From an uncultured Collinsella sp. (GTDB lineage: Bacteria; Actinomycetota; Coriobacteriia; Coriobacteriales; Coriobacteriaceae), in contig USQE01000016.1 in NCBI GenBank assembly GCA_900556675.1, positions 1-12,969 on the forward strand: a stretch of DNA of 12,969 bases. Direction: 5' to 3'. Within the stretch, counting starts at the first letter, position 1, and every line of letters starts with the position of its first letter. Of this stretch, positions 1 through 6,518 are shown in pieces. The notes beneath the pieces are model-generated. The model saw only the letters and a program-made list of their open reading frames with translations. It made no database searches and was not told where the DNA came from. A program made the position numbers and the translations under genes.

Positions 1-172
1 TGCCCCGACGCTCGATAGCGATCTGTATATCTTGCGTCCCCTGGCCGATACCGAGCGCGATATCGCGCGGTTGGTCCTGCAGCACCTTCACGGCAACAGG
101 ACACGTGCGGCAGAGGTGCTCGGTATAAGCCGCACGACTTTATGGCGCCTGCTGAAGGACAACGACCGCTGA
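1..172 (+). CDS. C-terminal end of a transcriptional regulator with a Fis-type helix-turn-helix (5' partial)
   Basis: Only the last 56 codons are present (reading from position 2, stop TGA at 170-172). They encode a typical Fis-family DNA-binding tail. A helix containing ERDIARLVLQHLHGN is followed by RTRAAEVLGISRTTLWRLLK, the signature 'xxAAxxLGISRxTLxRxLK' found at the C-terminus of NtrC/PrpR-type enhancer-binding proteins and of Fis itself. The preceding LRPLADTE segment resembles the linker that joins the AAA+ domain to this HTH in PrpR/RocR-like regulators. The rest of the protein lies outside the window, so sensor and ATPase domains cannot be confirmed. Sigma-54 is unusual in actinobacteria, so a true sigma-54 activator would be notable; a PrpR-like protein without RpoN dependence is equally possible. 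Confidence 0.8.
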   Translation, partial: APTLDSDLYILRPLADTERDIARLVLQHLHGNRTRAAEVLGISRTTLWRLLKDNDR

Positions 173-181
173 GCGAGGCGC

Positions 182-211
182 CGTGACCGCGTGCGTCGCA
201 TGTGCTACAGT
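182..211 (+). promoter_or_regulatory. Candidate promoter for the small membrane protein gene
   Basis: GTGACC (182-187) and TACAGT (206-211, preceded by TGC) are separated by 18 nt, which gives a weak -35 and a reasonable -10. Transcription would start near 218. This argues against the ATG at 202 as the translation start of the next gene, because it lies upstream of the predicted transcript. Inference from sequence only. Confidence 0.35.
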
Positions 212-255
212 CCAAAGAAGCATTGTTTCGATTGTGTTACGGCGTGCGGGGGAGT

Positions 256-831
256 ATGGCGGAGACTTCAAAACCGAACCGAACAAAGCGAAGTGCGGCG
301 CCGGTCAGCCGACGTACGACTTCGCGGACGTGGGGCAAAAGCGCCTCGGGGTTCGACGGCTCGTTCAAGCGCACAAAATATGGCTATCCTTCGGCAAGCG
401 CTCGCTTGGCCATGCAGGCCGAATCCTCGTTATGGGGACGAAGGCGCGTGGTGGGCTCAAAGCTCAAGCACGATGGAACGCTTGGCTACATTAGCCGCGG
501 TGCTGCCCGCCGTAGCGGCCTCAATCCTGCGGGCTGGCATCGTTACGTGCCGATCGTGGTCGTTGCCGCGATAATCGTCATCGCGCTCGCGGCGCTCGGA
601 TATGCCGGCGACGGCGCGAGTCTGGGCGCGATGTTCAAATCGCCTGAACTTGCGAATGCTGGCACGGAGCTTGTTGAAGGCGCACAAGACCAGACGGGTG
701 TGGCGCCCCAGCGCGGTATGGTCGCAGCTGCTGCCACCATTGCCGATGCTCAAAAGGACGAAGGCGGGCAAAGCGACGACGCCGATGCGAGTCAGACGAG
801 CGAAACGGCAACAACTCCATCGGCAAGATAA
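256..831 (+). CDS. Small single-pass membrane protein of unknown function
   Basis: 191 residues from the ATG at 256. Residues 1-95 are strongly basic and polar (many Arg, Lys, Ser, Thr). One hydrophobic helix follows at about 98-117 (WHRYVPIVVVAAIIVIALAALG), then a low-complexity acidic, Gln/Ser/Thr-rich C-terminal tail. The positive-inside rule predicts a cytoplasmic N-terminus and an extracytoplasmic tail. No cleavable signal peptide or enzyme motif is visible. The start is uncertain: GGGGGAG lies only 1 nt upstream of ATG 256, and the in-frame ATG at 202 lacks a ribosome binding site and probably precedes the transcript. TTG 223 or 232 and GTG 244 are other options. It runs convergently towards the nitroreductase. 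I do not recognise the family; the transmembrane segment and coding-like composition support a real gene. Confidence 0.6.
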   Translation: MAETSKPNRTKRSAAPVSRRTTSRTWGKSASGFDGSFKRTKYGYPSASARLAMQAESSLWGRRRVVGSKLKHDGTLGYISRGAARRSGLNPAGWHRYVPIVVVAAIIVIALAALGYAGDGASLGAMFKSPELANAGTELVEGAQDQTGVAPQRGMVAAAATIADAQKDEGGQSDDADASQTSETATTPSAR

Positions 832-877
832 GTTGCGAGTGGGGCAGCAAATATGGGACGGGGCCTTTCAGCGGGTC

Positions 878-899
878 CGCCGTTCGTTAGAACGGCGGA
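878..899. repeat. Perfect 8-bp inverted repeat over the nitroreductase stop codon
   Basis: CCGCCGTT (878-885), a 6-nt loop and AACGGCGG (892-899) form a hairpin between two convergent genes. It includes the TAA stop of the nitroreductase (887-889, minus). Neither strand has a T-run after the stem, so it is not a canonical intrinsic terminator. It could pause polymerase or protect the 3' end. Confidence 0.5.
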
Positions 900-1414
900 A
901 CATACACCACGTTGTCGCGGCGAGGCTTGGCCTTGGGGAGTGCGTCCTCGGCGTAGCCCAGAATGCAGTTGCCCACACCGCGCAAGCTTCCGTCGGCGGG
1001 CAGACCCCACTTGGCCAGCAGTTCCAGTCCCTCGGGTGAGTCAAAGACCTCGTGCGCGCGGTGGATCCAACACGAATCGACGCCCAGCGCATAGGCTGCG
1101 TTAAGCAGGTTGCCCATGGCGAGCGAGCCGTCTTCCAGGTGCGTGGGCACGCTGCGGTCGACGAGCACTACCACAACAGTCTTGGCCCCGTAGAAGGGAT
1201 CGCCATCGCTGCCCATAACTTGGGCGTTGAGCTGCGAGAGACGCTCGACGGTCGCGGGATCGGTAACGGCGACAAACGTGACCGGCTGACGTCCCATGCC
1301 GCTCGGCGCGTACTGGCCTGCCTCGATAATGCGTGCGAGCTTTTCTGCCTCGACGGGGCGATCGCTGTAGTTGCGGCAGCTACGGCGATGGATGAGCGCT
1401 TCGATGGTCTCCAT
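887..1414 (-). CDS. Nitroreductase family FMN-dependent oxidoreductase
   Basis: 175 residues. The N-terminus METIEALIHRRSCRNYSDRPV has the conserved R-R-S-x-R-x-[FY] stretch that contacts the FMN phosphate. QYAPSGMGRQPVTFVAV (about 35-51) matches the 'A-P-S-x-x-N/R-x-Q-P' flavin-binding region. The C-terminal GVGNCILGYAEDALPKAKPR matches the 'xxLGYP' segment and basic tail of the family. The enzymes reduce nitro groups, quinones or other electrophiles with NAD(P)H as cytoplasmic homodimers; the substrate cannot be read from sequence. At 175 residues it is at the compact end of the family. I chose ATG at 1414 because TAGGAG lies 5-6 nt upstream on the minus strand; longer in-frame extensions to about 1543 have no such site and poor similarity. 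It is a single gene, divergent from the unknown gene at 1710. Confidence 0.9.
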   Translation of the reverse strand: METIEALIHRRSCRNYSDRPVEAEKLARIIEAGQYAPSGMGRQPVTFVAVTDPATVERLSQLNAQVMGSDGDPFYGAKTVVVVLVDRSVPTHLEDGSLAMGNLLNAAYALGVDSCWIHRAHEVFDSPEGLELLAKWGLPADGSLRGVGNCILGYAEDALPKAKPRRDNVVYVPPF

Positions 1415-1709
1415 GGGTTCTCCTAGCGATGACGTTGCAGATGCTCCGTTCTTACCCGTCGTGCCGTAGCCGTAATCGTGCAGAGGGCCCCAAACAGCAA
1501 TAGCCACCAATCGGAAAAGTCGGCTTGCATAAAACTGCGGCAAGAATGTGAGAAGCTAATGAGATGGTTAAACGTTTTATCCCGTCTACCCTGCGGTTTT
1601 TTACCACTTGCCTAAAACATGGGCGCATATCCGTTGATAAAGGTTTTACTAAAGGGGTACCAACGTTTATCAATGCGCTGTGGTGGCGCTGGGCCAGGAG
1701 GTAACTATC
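1415..1709. other. Divergent intergenic region between nitroreductase and the 96-residue protein gene
   Basis: The 295-nt stretch has no convincing gene. It must hold the nitroreductase promoter (minus), for which I see no clear -35/-10 pair, and the promoter of the downstream plus-strand gene. Its right half is AT-rich compared with its surroundings and carries three copies of an AACGTTTATCAA-like motif, described separately. Confidence 0.6.
1634..1673. promoter_or_regulatory. Candidate promoter with flanking inverted repeat (possible operator)
   Basis: TTGATAAA (1634-1641) and TTTATCAA (1666-1673) are perfect 8-nt inverted copies 24 nt apart. Between and over them TTTACT (1645-1650) and TATCAA (1668-1673) make a fair -35/-10 pair with 17-nt spacing. 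The right arm therefore covers the -10 and the left arm lies just upstream of the -35. A related AACGTTTTATC occurs at 1571-1581. This fits a repressor site controlling the gene at 1710. The regulator is unknown. Confidence 0.4.
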
Positions 1710-2000
1710 ATGTTCCAGGCTGGAGATGTCGTCGAGACTGACTTCGAAGGATTTCTGAAGCTGCTGCGTTCCAAGACGCGCGCTTTCGTGTCGATCAACG
1801 ATCACGAGTACTACATCACGCACACCGATGGCTATTGGCGTGTTCAGGATTGCGAGACCCTCAACGATAAGGGCCACTTTACTGATTGCTCCGAGCTGGT
1901 CAACACGGTCTGCGAGGTCGTCGAGCTGCCTTGGATCTGCGGCAAGAGCCTGCACGACAGCTTTGCGGGCGCAACGGTCTACGAGGCCGTCGCTGCCTAA
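1710..2000 (+). CDS. Conserved-looking 96-residue protein of unknown function
   Basis: 96 residues starting at ATG 1710, preceded by a strong AGGAGGT (1696-1702) with 7-nt spacing. The product is acidic and soluble, with no signal peptide or membrane segment. It is rich in aromatic residues in the middle (HEYYITHTDGYWRVQDC), a pattern suggesting a small beta-rich fold. Four cysteines occur, three of them in the second half (FTDC, NTVC and PWIC), but spacing does not match a known zinc ribbon. The gene stands alone, with its own candidate operator upstream and a strong terminator 28 nt after the stop, so it appears to be an independently regulated monocistron. I do not recognise the family. 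The strong ribosome binding site and clean terminator make it very likely a real gene. Confidence 0.8.
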   Translation: MFQAGDVVETDFEGFLKLLRSKTRAFVSINDHEYYITHTDGYWRVQDCETLNDKGHFTDCSELVNTVCEVVELPWICGKSLHDSFAGATVYEAVAA

Positions 2001-2027
2001 CGGGCAAATACATCGCTATTCTCGCGT

Positions 2028-2063
2028 GACCGCCGGCGCCGCCCCCGCGCCGGCGGTCTTTTT
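2028..2063 (+). terminator. Strong intrinsic terminator
   Basis: A perfect 12-bp GC-rich stem, GACCGCCGGCGC (2028-2039) and GCGCCGGCGGTC (2047-2058), is closed by a 7-nt C-rich loop and followed by TTTTT (2059-2063). It ends the transcript of the gene at 1710-2000 and insulates the downstream MarR operon. Confidence 0.93.
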
Positions 2064-2106
2064 CTATCGATATGCAATGTAGAGCCGACCATATATATCG
2101 AGCTTA

Positions 2107-2135
2107 TTGACGATAGTCAAAACTCGGACTAATCT
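2107..2135 (+). promoter_or_regulatory. Promoter of the MarR-ABC exporter operon
   Basis: TTGACG (2107-2112) and TAATCT (2130-2135) are separated by exactly 17 nt, a near-consensus sigma-70-type promoter. The predicted start is near 2142, leaving a leader of about 40 nt. The whole spacer is occupied by the first copy of an operator-like repeat, so a bound repressor would occlude RNA polymerase. Confidence 0.75.
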
Positions 2136-2167
2136 AGAAATACAAATTGGTCAAAACTCGGACAATC
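2114..2167. promoter_or_regulatory. Tandem operator pair, probably for the MarR-type autoregulator
   Basis: The 14-mer GTCAAAACTCGGAC occurs twice, at 2116-2129 and 2150-2163, with a 34-bp period; both copies run into (T)AATC. Each has GTC and GAC ends, and copy 1 extends to a perfect TAGTC-N8-GACTA dyad (2114-2131). Copy 2 sits in a looser dyad with ATTG/CAAT ends (2146-2166). Copy 1 fills the promoter spacer and touches the -10; copy 2 lies at about +9 to +22. This arrangement is typical of direct repression by a dimeric winged-helix protein. That the protein at 2182 binds here is an inference from position. Confidence 0.65.
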
Positions 2168-2181
2168 GAATGGTGGGATAG

Positions 2182-2682
2182 ATGAATAGTGCGGTTACGC
2201 TGGTCGATTTCGACCGGATGCTCAACGGACTCGACCATATCTATTCGGAGTTCTCGCGCACCTGCGGTCTTTCGGACTGCGCCTATTGGATGCTCGTCGA
2301 CACCAGCACGGCGGGCGGTAGTATCGCCGTGAGCCGTCTGACAGGCGAATGGTTCTATAGCAAGCAGACCATTAACTCGGCGATCAAGACGCTTAGGGCG
2401 CGAGGGCTTGCGACGTTGGAGTTTGCCGAGGGCAGTCGTAAGAACAAGGTTGTGCGATTGACCGAAGAAGGCGTGCGGTTTGCCAAGCGCTACGCGTTAC
2501 CGGCGCAAAAAGCCGAGCAACAGGCATTCGAAGCGCTCGAGCCGTGGGAACAGCGCGAGATCATGCGCCTGGTCGGTAAATTCTCCCATGTTCTGAACGA
2601 AGAGTGCGAGGCATTTAAACGGCAAGTGGCCGCCGAGAACGAGGCTGACGATAAGGGCGAGGGGGACACATGCGACTCTTAA
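2182..2682 (+). CDS. MarR-family winged-helix transcriptional regulator
   Basis: 166 residues, a normal MarR length. An N-terminal helix (about 8-30) precedes the winged-helix domain. The recognition helix is around 58-75 (SKQTINSAIKTLRARG), and the wing (about 80-95) carries the hallmark basic stretch EGSRKNKVVRLTEEG. C-terminal helices (105-150) would form the dimer interface. MarR proteins bind palindromic operators as dimers and are usually released by small lipophilic ligands or oxidants. The gene is first in an operon with two ABC exporter genes and its 3' end overlaps the next start by 13 nt, so translation is likely coupled. With the tandem repeats over its own promoter, the simplest reading is an autorepressor of an export system. 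GGTGGGA lies 4-5 nt before ATG 2182. Confidence 0.9.
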   Translation: MNSAVTLVDFDRMLNGLDHIYSEFSRTCGLSDCAYWMLVDTSTAGGSIAVSRLTGEWFYSKQTINSAIKTLRARGLATLEFAEGSRKNKVVRLTEEGVRFAKRYALPAQKAEQQAFEALEPWEQREIMRLVGKFSHVLNEECEAFKRQVAAENEADDKGEGDTCDS

Positions 2683-4406
2683 TGAGGTTTATGAGGCCGT
2701 ACCGCGGTCTGATTGCGGTGACGCTGTTTGCGGTGCTGATAGATAACGTCGGTACGCTGTTGGTTCCCACGATGCTGGCGAACATGGTCAACACCGGTAT
2801 TACCACGGGCGATGTCGACTATATTTTACGTAACGGCCTGTACATGCTTATCGCGACCGGCATGGCCAGCGGCGGCACGGTGCTGGGCTGCTATCTTTCG
2901 GCGCGCCTGGCCGCCAACGTGGCCTGCGATATCCGCAATGCCGTGTACGACAAGTCGCTCGAGCTGTCCGCCAGCGACTTTGAGCGCTTTGGCACGGGTT
3001 CGATGATCACACGCTCGCTCAACGACATCAACGTGATTCAGCAAGCTGTCCTTCAGACGATTCAGCTGGTGTTGCCGGTGCCATTCTTGGCCGTGGCAGG
3101 CATCATTTTTGCTTGGTTCATCGATCCCGCCATGGGCACGCTGCTGGGCGTGGTGGTTGCGATCGTGCTGGTGGCGGCGGTCTTTACCGTTGCCAACGCC
3201 GCGCCGATCTTTATGCGCCTGCAGAGCTTTATCGACCGCATGAACGTGGTGCTGCGCGAGAACATCGTGGGCGTGCGCGTCATCCGCGCATTTAACAAGG
3301 AACGCCACGAGGAGAAGCGCCTGGACGAGGTGTTTAGCGATTACGCGGCCAATGCCATCAAGGTCAACCACCTGTTTGTGGGTCTCGACAGCTCCAGCTT
3401 CTTTTTGATGAATATCGCCGAGGTGGCGGTGCTGTGGGTGGGCGGCAACCGCGTGGGCGTCCACGCCATGCAAATCGGTAGCATCTCGGCCGTGCTGGAG
3501 TACGCGATCCTGATCCTGTTCTTTGTGATGACGGCGCAGATGGTGATTCTGACGCTCCCACGCGCCGCCGCATGCCTGAACCGTGCGCAGCAGGTGTTGG
3601 AGATTGAGCCGAGCATCGTGGACGGCAAGCGCACGCTGGACACGTGCGCGGCGGAGTCTGTTGACGGTGCCGACGCGGTGGCCGTGTTCGACCACATGTC
3701 GTTCCGTTTTGACGATGCCGACGAGGATACCCTGTGCGACCTGAGCTTTGCCTGTCGCCGTGGCCAGACCACGGCGATTGTAGGCTCGACGGGTTCGGGC
3801 AAGTCGACGGTGGCCAAGCTCTTGCTTCGCTTCCACGATGCCACGAAGGGCGCCATTCGCCTGAATGGCATCGATCTGCGCGACCTTTCGCAAGACGACA
3901 TCCGCGGGCGTATCGCCTATGTGCCGCAGAAGGCATGGCTGTTCTCGGGTACGGTGGCGAGCAACCTACGCTTTGGCAACGAAGACGCGACTGAGGCTGA
4001 CATGCTCCATGCGCTGGAGGTTGCCCAGAGCACCTTTGTGCTCGACCAGCCCCAGGGGCTCGATACGCCGGTGGCCCAGGGCGGCACGAACTTCTCGGGT
4101 GGTCAGCGCCAGCGCCTGGCGATTGCCCGCGCACTCATGAAGCATGCCGATCTATATATCTTCGACGACAGTTTTTCGGCCCTGGACTTTAAGACCGATG
4201 CGGCACTGCGCCATGCGCTGCAGGACGAGACGTGCGATGCCGCGGTGCTCATCATCGCCCAGCGCATCTCGACTATTTTGCATGCCGATCAGATCGTGGT
4301 GCTCAAAGACGGCGAGATCGTGGGCCTAGGCACGCACGACGAGCTCATGGAAACCTGCGAGGTGTACCGCGCAATCGCGGAATCGCAGATGAAGGGAGGT
4401 GAGTAG
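2670..4406 (+). CDS. ABC exporter half-transporter, fused permease and ATPase, degenerate ATP site
   Basis: 578 residues: a six-helix type IV exporter membrane domain (helices from about 12 to 295, with SMITRSLNDI and GVRVIRAFNKE as the usual cytoplasmic signatures), then an ATPase domain. Walker A is GSTGSGKST (372-380), the Q-loop is VPQKAWLF, the ABC signature is FSGGQ (475-479) and Walker B is IFDD. The residue after the Walker B Asp is Asp500 instead of the catalytic Glu, and the H-loop residue is Gln531 (IIAQRIST) instead of His. The same two substitutions mark the degenerate partner of heterodimeric exporters of the TM287/288, BmrCD and LmrCD type. The next gene, 1 nt away, encodes the canonical partner. 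GAGGGGG precedes ATG 2670. Likely substrates are drugs, lipids or peptides; specificity is not readable. Confidence 0.93.
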   Translation: MRLLMRFMRPYRGLIAVTLFAVLIDNVGTLLVPTMLANMVNTGITTGDVDYILRNGLYMLIATGMASGGTVLGCYLSARLAANVACDIRNAVYDKSLELSASDFERFGTGSMITRSLNDINVIQQAVLQTIQLVLPVPFLAVAGIIFAWFIDPAMGTLLGVVVAIVLVAAVFTVANAAPIFMRLQSFIDRMNVVLRENIVGVRVIRAFNKERHEEKRLDEVFSDYAANAIKVNHLFVGLDSSSFFLMNIAEVAVLWVGGNRVGVHAMQIGSISAVLEYAILILFFVMTAQMVILTLPRAAACLNRAQQVLEIEPSIVDGKRTLDTCAAESVDGADAVAVFDHMSFRFDDADEDTLCDLSFACRRGQTTAIVGSTGSGKSTVAKLLLRFHDATKGAIRLNGIDLRDLSQDDIRGRIAYVPQKAWLFSGTVASNLRFGNEDATEADMLHALEVAQSTFVLDQPQGLDTPVAQGGTNFSGGQRQRLAIARALMKHADLYIFDDSFSALDFKTDAALRHALQDETCDAAVLIIAQRISTILHADQIVVLKDGEIVGLGTHDELMETCEVYRAIAESQMKGGE

Positions 4407-4407
4407 C

Positions 4408-6408
4408 ATGACCGAGGAGCTCAAGAAGCAGGCCATCGCCGAGGATGCCGCGGTTGCAGAGACAGTTGAGGAGACGGGCGCCACGCCCGGCCTGGACGAA
4501 GCCGCCAAGGCGGCGGAGCGCGAGGCTCGCCGCCAGGCACTCTACGAGGAAAACGAGCGCGCCGAGGACGAGCGCGCCCGCGCCGAGGCGGAGCGTATGC
4601 GCGACGTTGACGACGAGGACGAGGACGAGACGCCCCGCGACACCTGGGCGACGGTGCGCCGCCTGTGGAGCGAGGCCGCCGGCGACCATTGGCGCTTCTA
4701 TATCGTGTTCGCGAGCATCGTGTTCTATGTCATCTTTAACACCGCGGCGCCGGCTTACAGCGCCCGCGTGATCGATGAGCTGTGGGGGCACATGAAGCTG
4801 GCGTTTGCCAACAACACTACCTTCAGCATTACCTGGGAGAACTGCGGCAGGACCATCTTCATCTACTTTATGATCTGGACTGCCGCCGCCTCGTTCTACG
4901 CACTCCAGAGCTTTTTGATGTCGAGCGTTGCCGAGCGCCTCAACCTGCGCCTGCGCAACCGCATCGCACAAAAGCTCAACCGTCTGCCGCTTGCCTACTT
5001 TGACGCGCATCGTCCCGGCGAGGTCGTCAGCCGTGCGACCAACGACTTGGACAAGATGTCCGAGAGCATGCAGCGCGGCTTGCTGCAGCTTCTGGTGTCG
5101 ATCGGTACCGTGGTGGGCGCTGTGAGCGTGATGTTCGTGTTTAGCGTGCCGCTCACGCTCGTCTTTTTGTTCTTTACGGCGTTGTCGCTGTTGGTGACCA
5201 AGGTGGTCTCGCGCCGCACGCACGATGTGACGGGCGAGCGCCAGGAGTGGGTGTCCAAGATTACGAGCGCGGTCGAGGAAGGATACTCGGGCCGTCTGGT
5301 AATCCGTGCGTTTAACCGCGAGCGCCAGAGCTCTGCCGAGGTACACGAGGCTTCGAAGGAGCTGGCGCGCGTAAGCACCAAGGCCGACTTTATGATTAAC
5401 GCCGTCGGCCCCGCGGTGCGCTTTATCGGCCGCTTGGCGCAGATCGTGATTGCGCTGGTGGGCTGCAGCATGCTGGTTGCCGGTCACATGACCGTCGGCG
5501 TGTTCCAGGCGTTCTTCCAGTTTATCTACGAGGCATCCGAGCCCATGACGCAGCTGTCGTTTACCTTTAACTCGCTGCAGAGCGCGCTGGCGAGCGCCGA
5601 GCGCGCGTTCGACCTGCTCGACGAGCCCGAGATGGAAGCCGATCCGTTGCCGGCGGACGCCGCCAAGCTGCCAGGCAAGGTGGAGGGCCGTGTCGCTTTT
5701 AAGCATGTGCGCTTTGGATATTCGCCCGACAAGCCGCTTATGCGCGACGTGTCGTTTACCGCCGAGCCGGGTCAGAAGATCGCGGTGGTGGGAACCACGG
5801 GTGCGGGTAAGACCACGCTCATCAATCTGCTCATGCGCTTCTACGAGATCGACGGTGGTCGCATTACCCTCGACGGTGTGGACACGAGCCGCATGGACCG
5901 CGGCGAGCTGCGCCAGCAGTTTGGCATGGTGTTGCAGGACGCCTGGCTGTTCGATGGCACCATTGCCGAGAACATCGCCTATGGCTGTCCCGAGGCGACG
6001 CGCGAGGAGATTGTCGCGGCTGCACGTGCCGCTCAGGTCGACTTCTTTGTGCGCACCATGCCGCAGGGCTACGACACGCATGTGGCTAACGATGCCGAGA
6101 GCATCAGCCAGGGCCAACGTCAGCTGCTGACCATCGCGCGCGTGCTGCTCAACAACCCGGCGATCCTCATCCTGGACGAGGCGACGTCGAGCGTGGACAC
6201 GCGCACCGAGCTCGCCATCGGCCGCGCCATGGATGCGCTCATGCGCGGGCGCACGAGCTTTGTGATCGCGCACCGTCTGTCGACGATCGTCGATGCCGAC
6301 CTCATCCTGGTCATGGATCACGGCAATATCATCGAGCAGGGTACGCACAAGGAGCTGCTGGCTGCCGAGGGCGCTTATGCCGACCTCTACCTAAGCCAGT
6401 TCGCATAA
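4408..6408 (+). CDS. ABC exporter half-transporter, fused permease and ATPase, canonical catalytic site
   Basis: 666 residues from ATG 4408, preceded by GGGAGGTG with 6-nt spacing; the in-frame GTG at 4399 overlaps that site and is less likely. Residues 1-78 are a highly charged, Ala/Glu/Arg-rich extension ending in an acidic run (DVDDEDEDE), probably helical and cytoplasmic. The six-helix membrane domain spans about 95-400, with RPGEVVSRATND and SGRLVIRAFNRE motifs. The ATPase has Walker A GTTGAGKTT (462-470), signature ISQGQ (566-570), Walker B LDE with catalytic Glu591, and H-loop His622. The Gly-to-Gln change in the signature complements the degenerate partner: together they would build one weak and one active ATP site. 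The gene ends the operon and is followed by a bidirectional terminator. This pairing indicates an efflux or lipid-export heterodimer in the cytoplasmic membrane. Confidence 0.93.
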   Translation: MTEELKKQAIAEDAAVAETVEETGATPGLDEAAKAAEREARRQALYEENERAEDERARAEAERMRDVDDEDEDETPRDTWATVRRLWSEAAGDHWRFYIVFASIVFYVIFNTAAPAYSARVIDELWGHMKLAFANNTTFSITWENCGRTIFIYFMIWTAAASFYALQSFLMSSVAERLNLRLRNRIAQKLNRLPLAYFDAHRPGEVVSRATNDLDKMSESMQRGLLQLLVSIGTVVGAVSVMFVFSVPLTLVFLFFTALSLLVTKVVSRRTHDVTGERQEWVSKITSAVEEGYSGRLVIRAFNRERQSSAEVHEASKELARVSTKADFMINAVGPAVRFIGRLAQIVIALVGCSMLVAGHMTVGVFQAFFQFIYEASEPMTQLSFTFNSLQSALASAERAFDLLDEPEMEADPLPADAAKLPGKVEGRVAFKHVRFGYSPDKPLMRDVSFTAEPGQKIAVVGTTGAGKTTLINLLMRFYEIDGGRITLDGVDTSRMDRGELRQQFGMVLQDAWLFDGTIAENIAYGCPEATREEIVAAARAAQVDFFVRTMPQGYDTHVANDAESISQGQRQLLTIARVLLNNPAILILDEATSSVDTRTELAIGRAMDALMRGRTSFVIAHRLSTIVDADLILVMDHGNIIEQGTHKELLAAEGAYADLYLSQFA

Positions 6409-6441
6409 GGTGACAAAGGGGCAGCCCCGCATGTCACAACG

Positions 6442-6485
6442 AAAAGAAGGCGCGCCGGGGGCGGATTCCCTGGCGCGCCTTTTGT
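6442..6485. terminator. Bidirectional intrinsic terminator between the ABC operon and cysE
   Basis: A perfect 10-bp stem, AAGGCGCGCC (6447-6456) and GGCGCGCCTT (6472-6481), encloses a 15-nt loop. A T-rich tail follows on the plus strand (CTTTTGT) and AAAAGAA precedes it, which becomes TTCTTTT on the minus strand. It can therefore end both the ABC exporter transcript and the convergent cysE transcript. Confidence 0.88.
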
Positions 6486-6518
6486 GTTGGCGTCAATGTT
6501 GTCGGTGGCCGTCCGCTT

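Noticed and set aside
4345..6348. A 667-codon open frame on the minus strand opposite the second ABC gene
   Set aside because: It mirrors the codon pattern of the plus-strand gene, is rich in His, Arg and Gln, has no domain, and the plus strand carries every ABC exporter motif. A GC-bias shadow.
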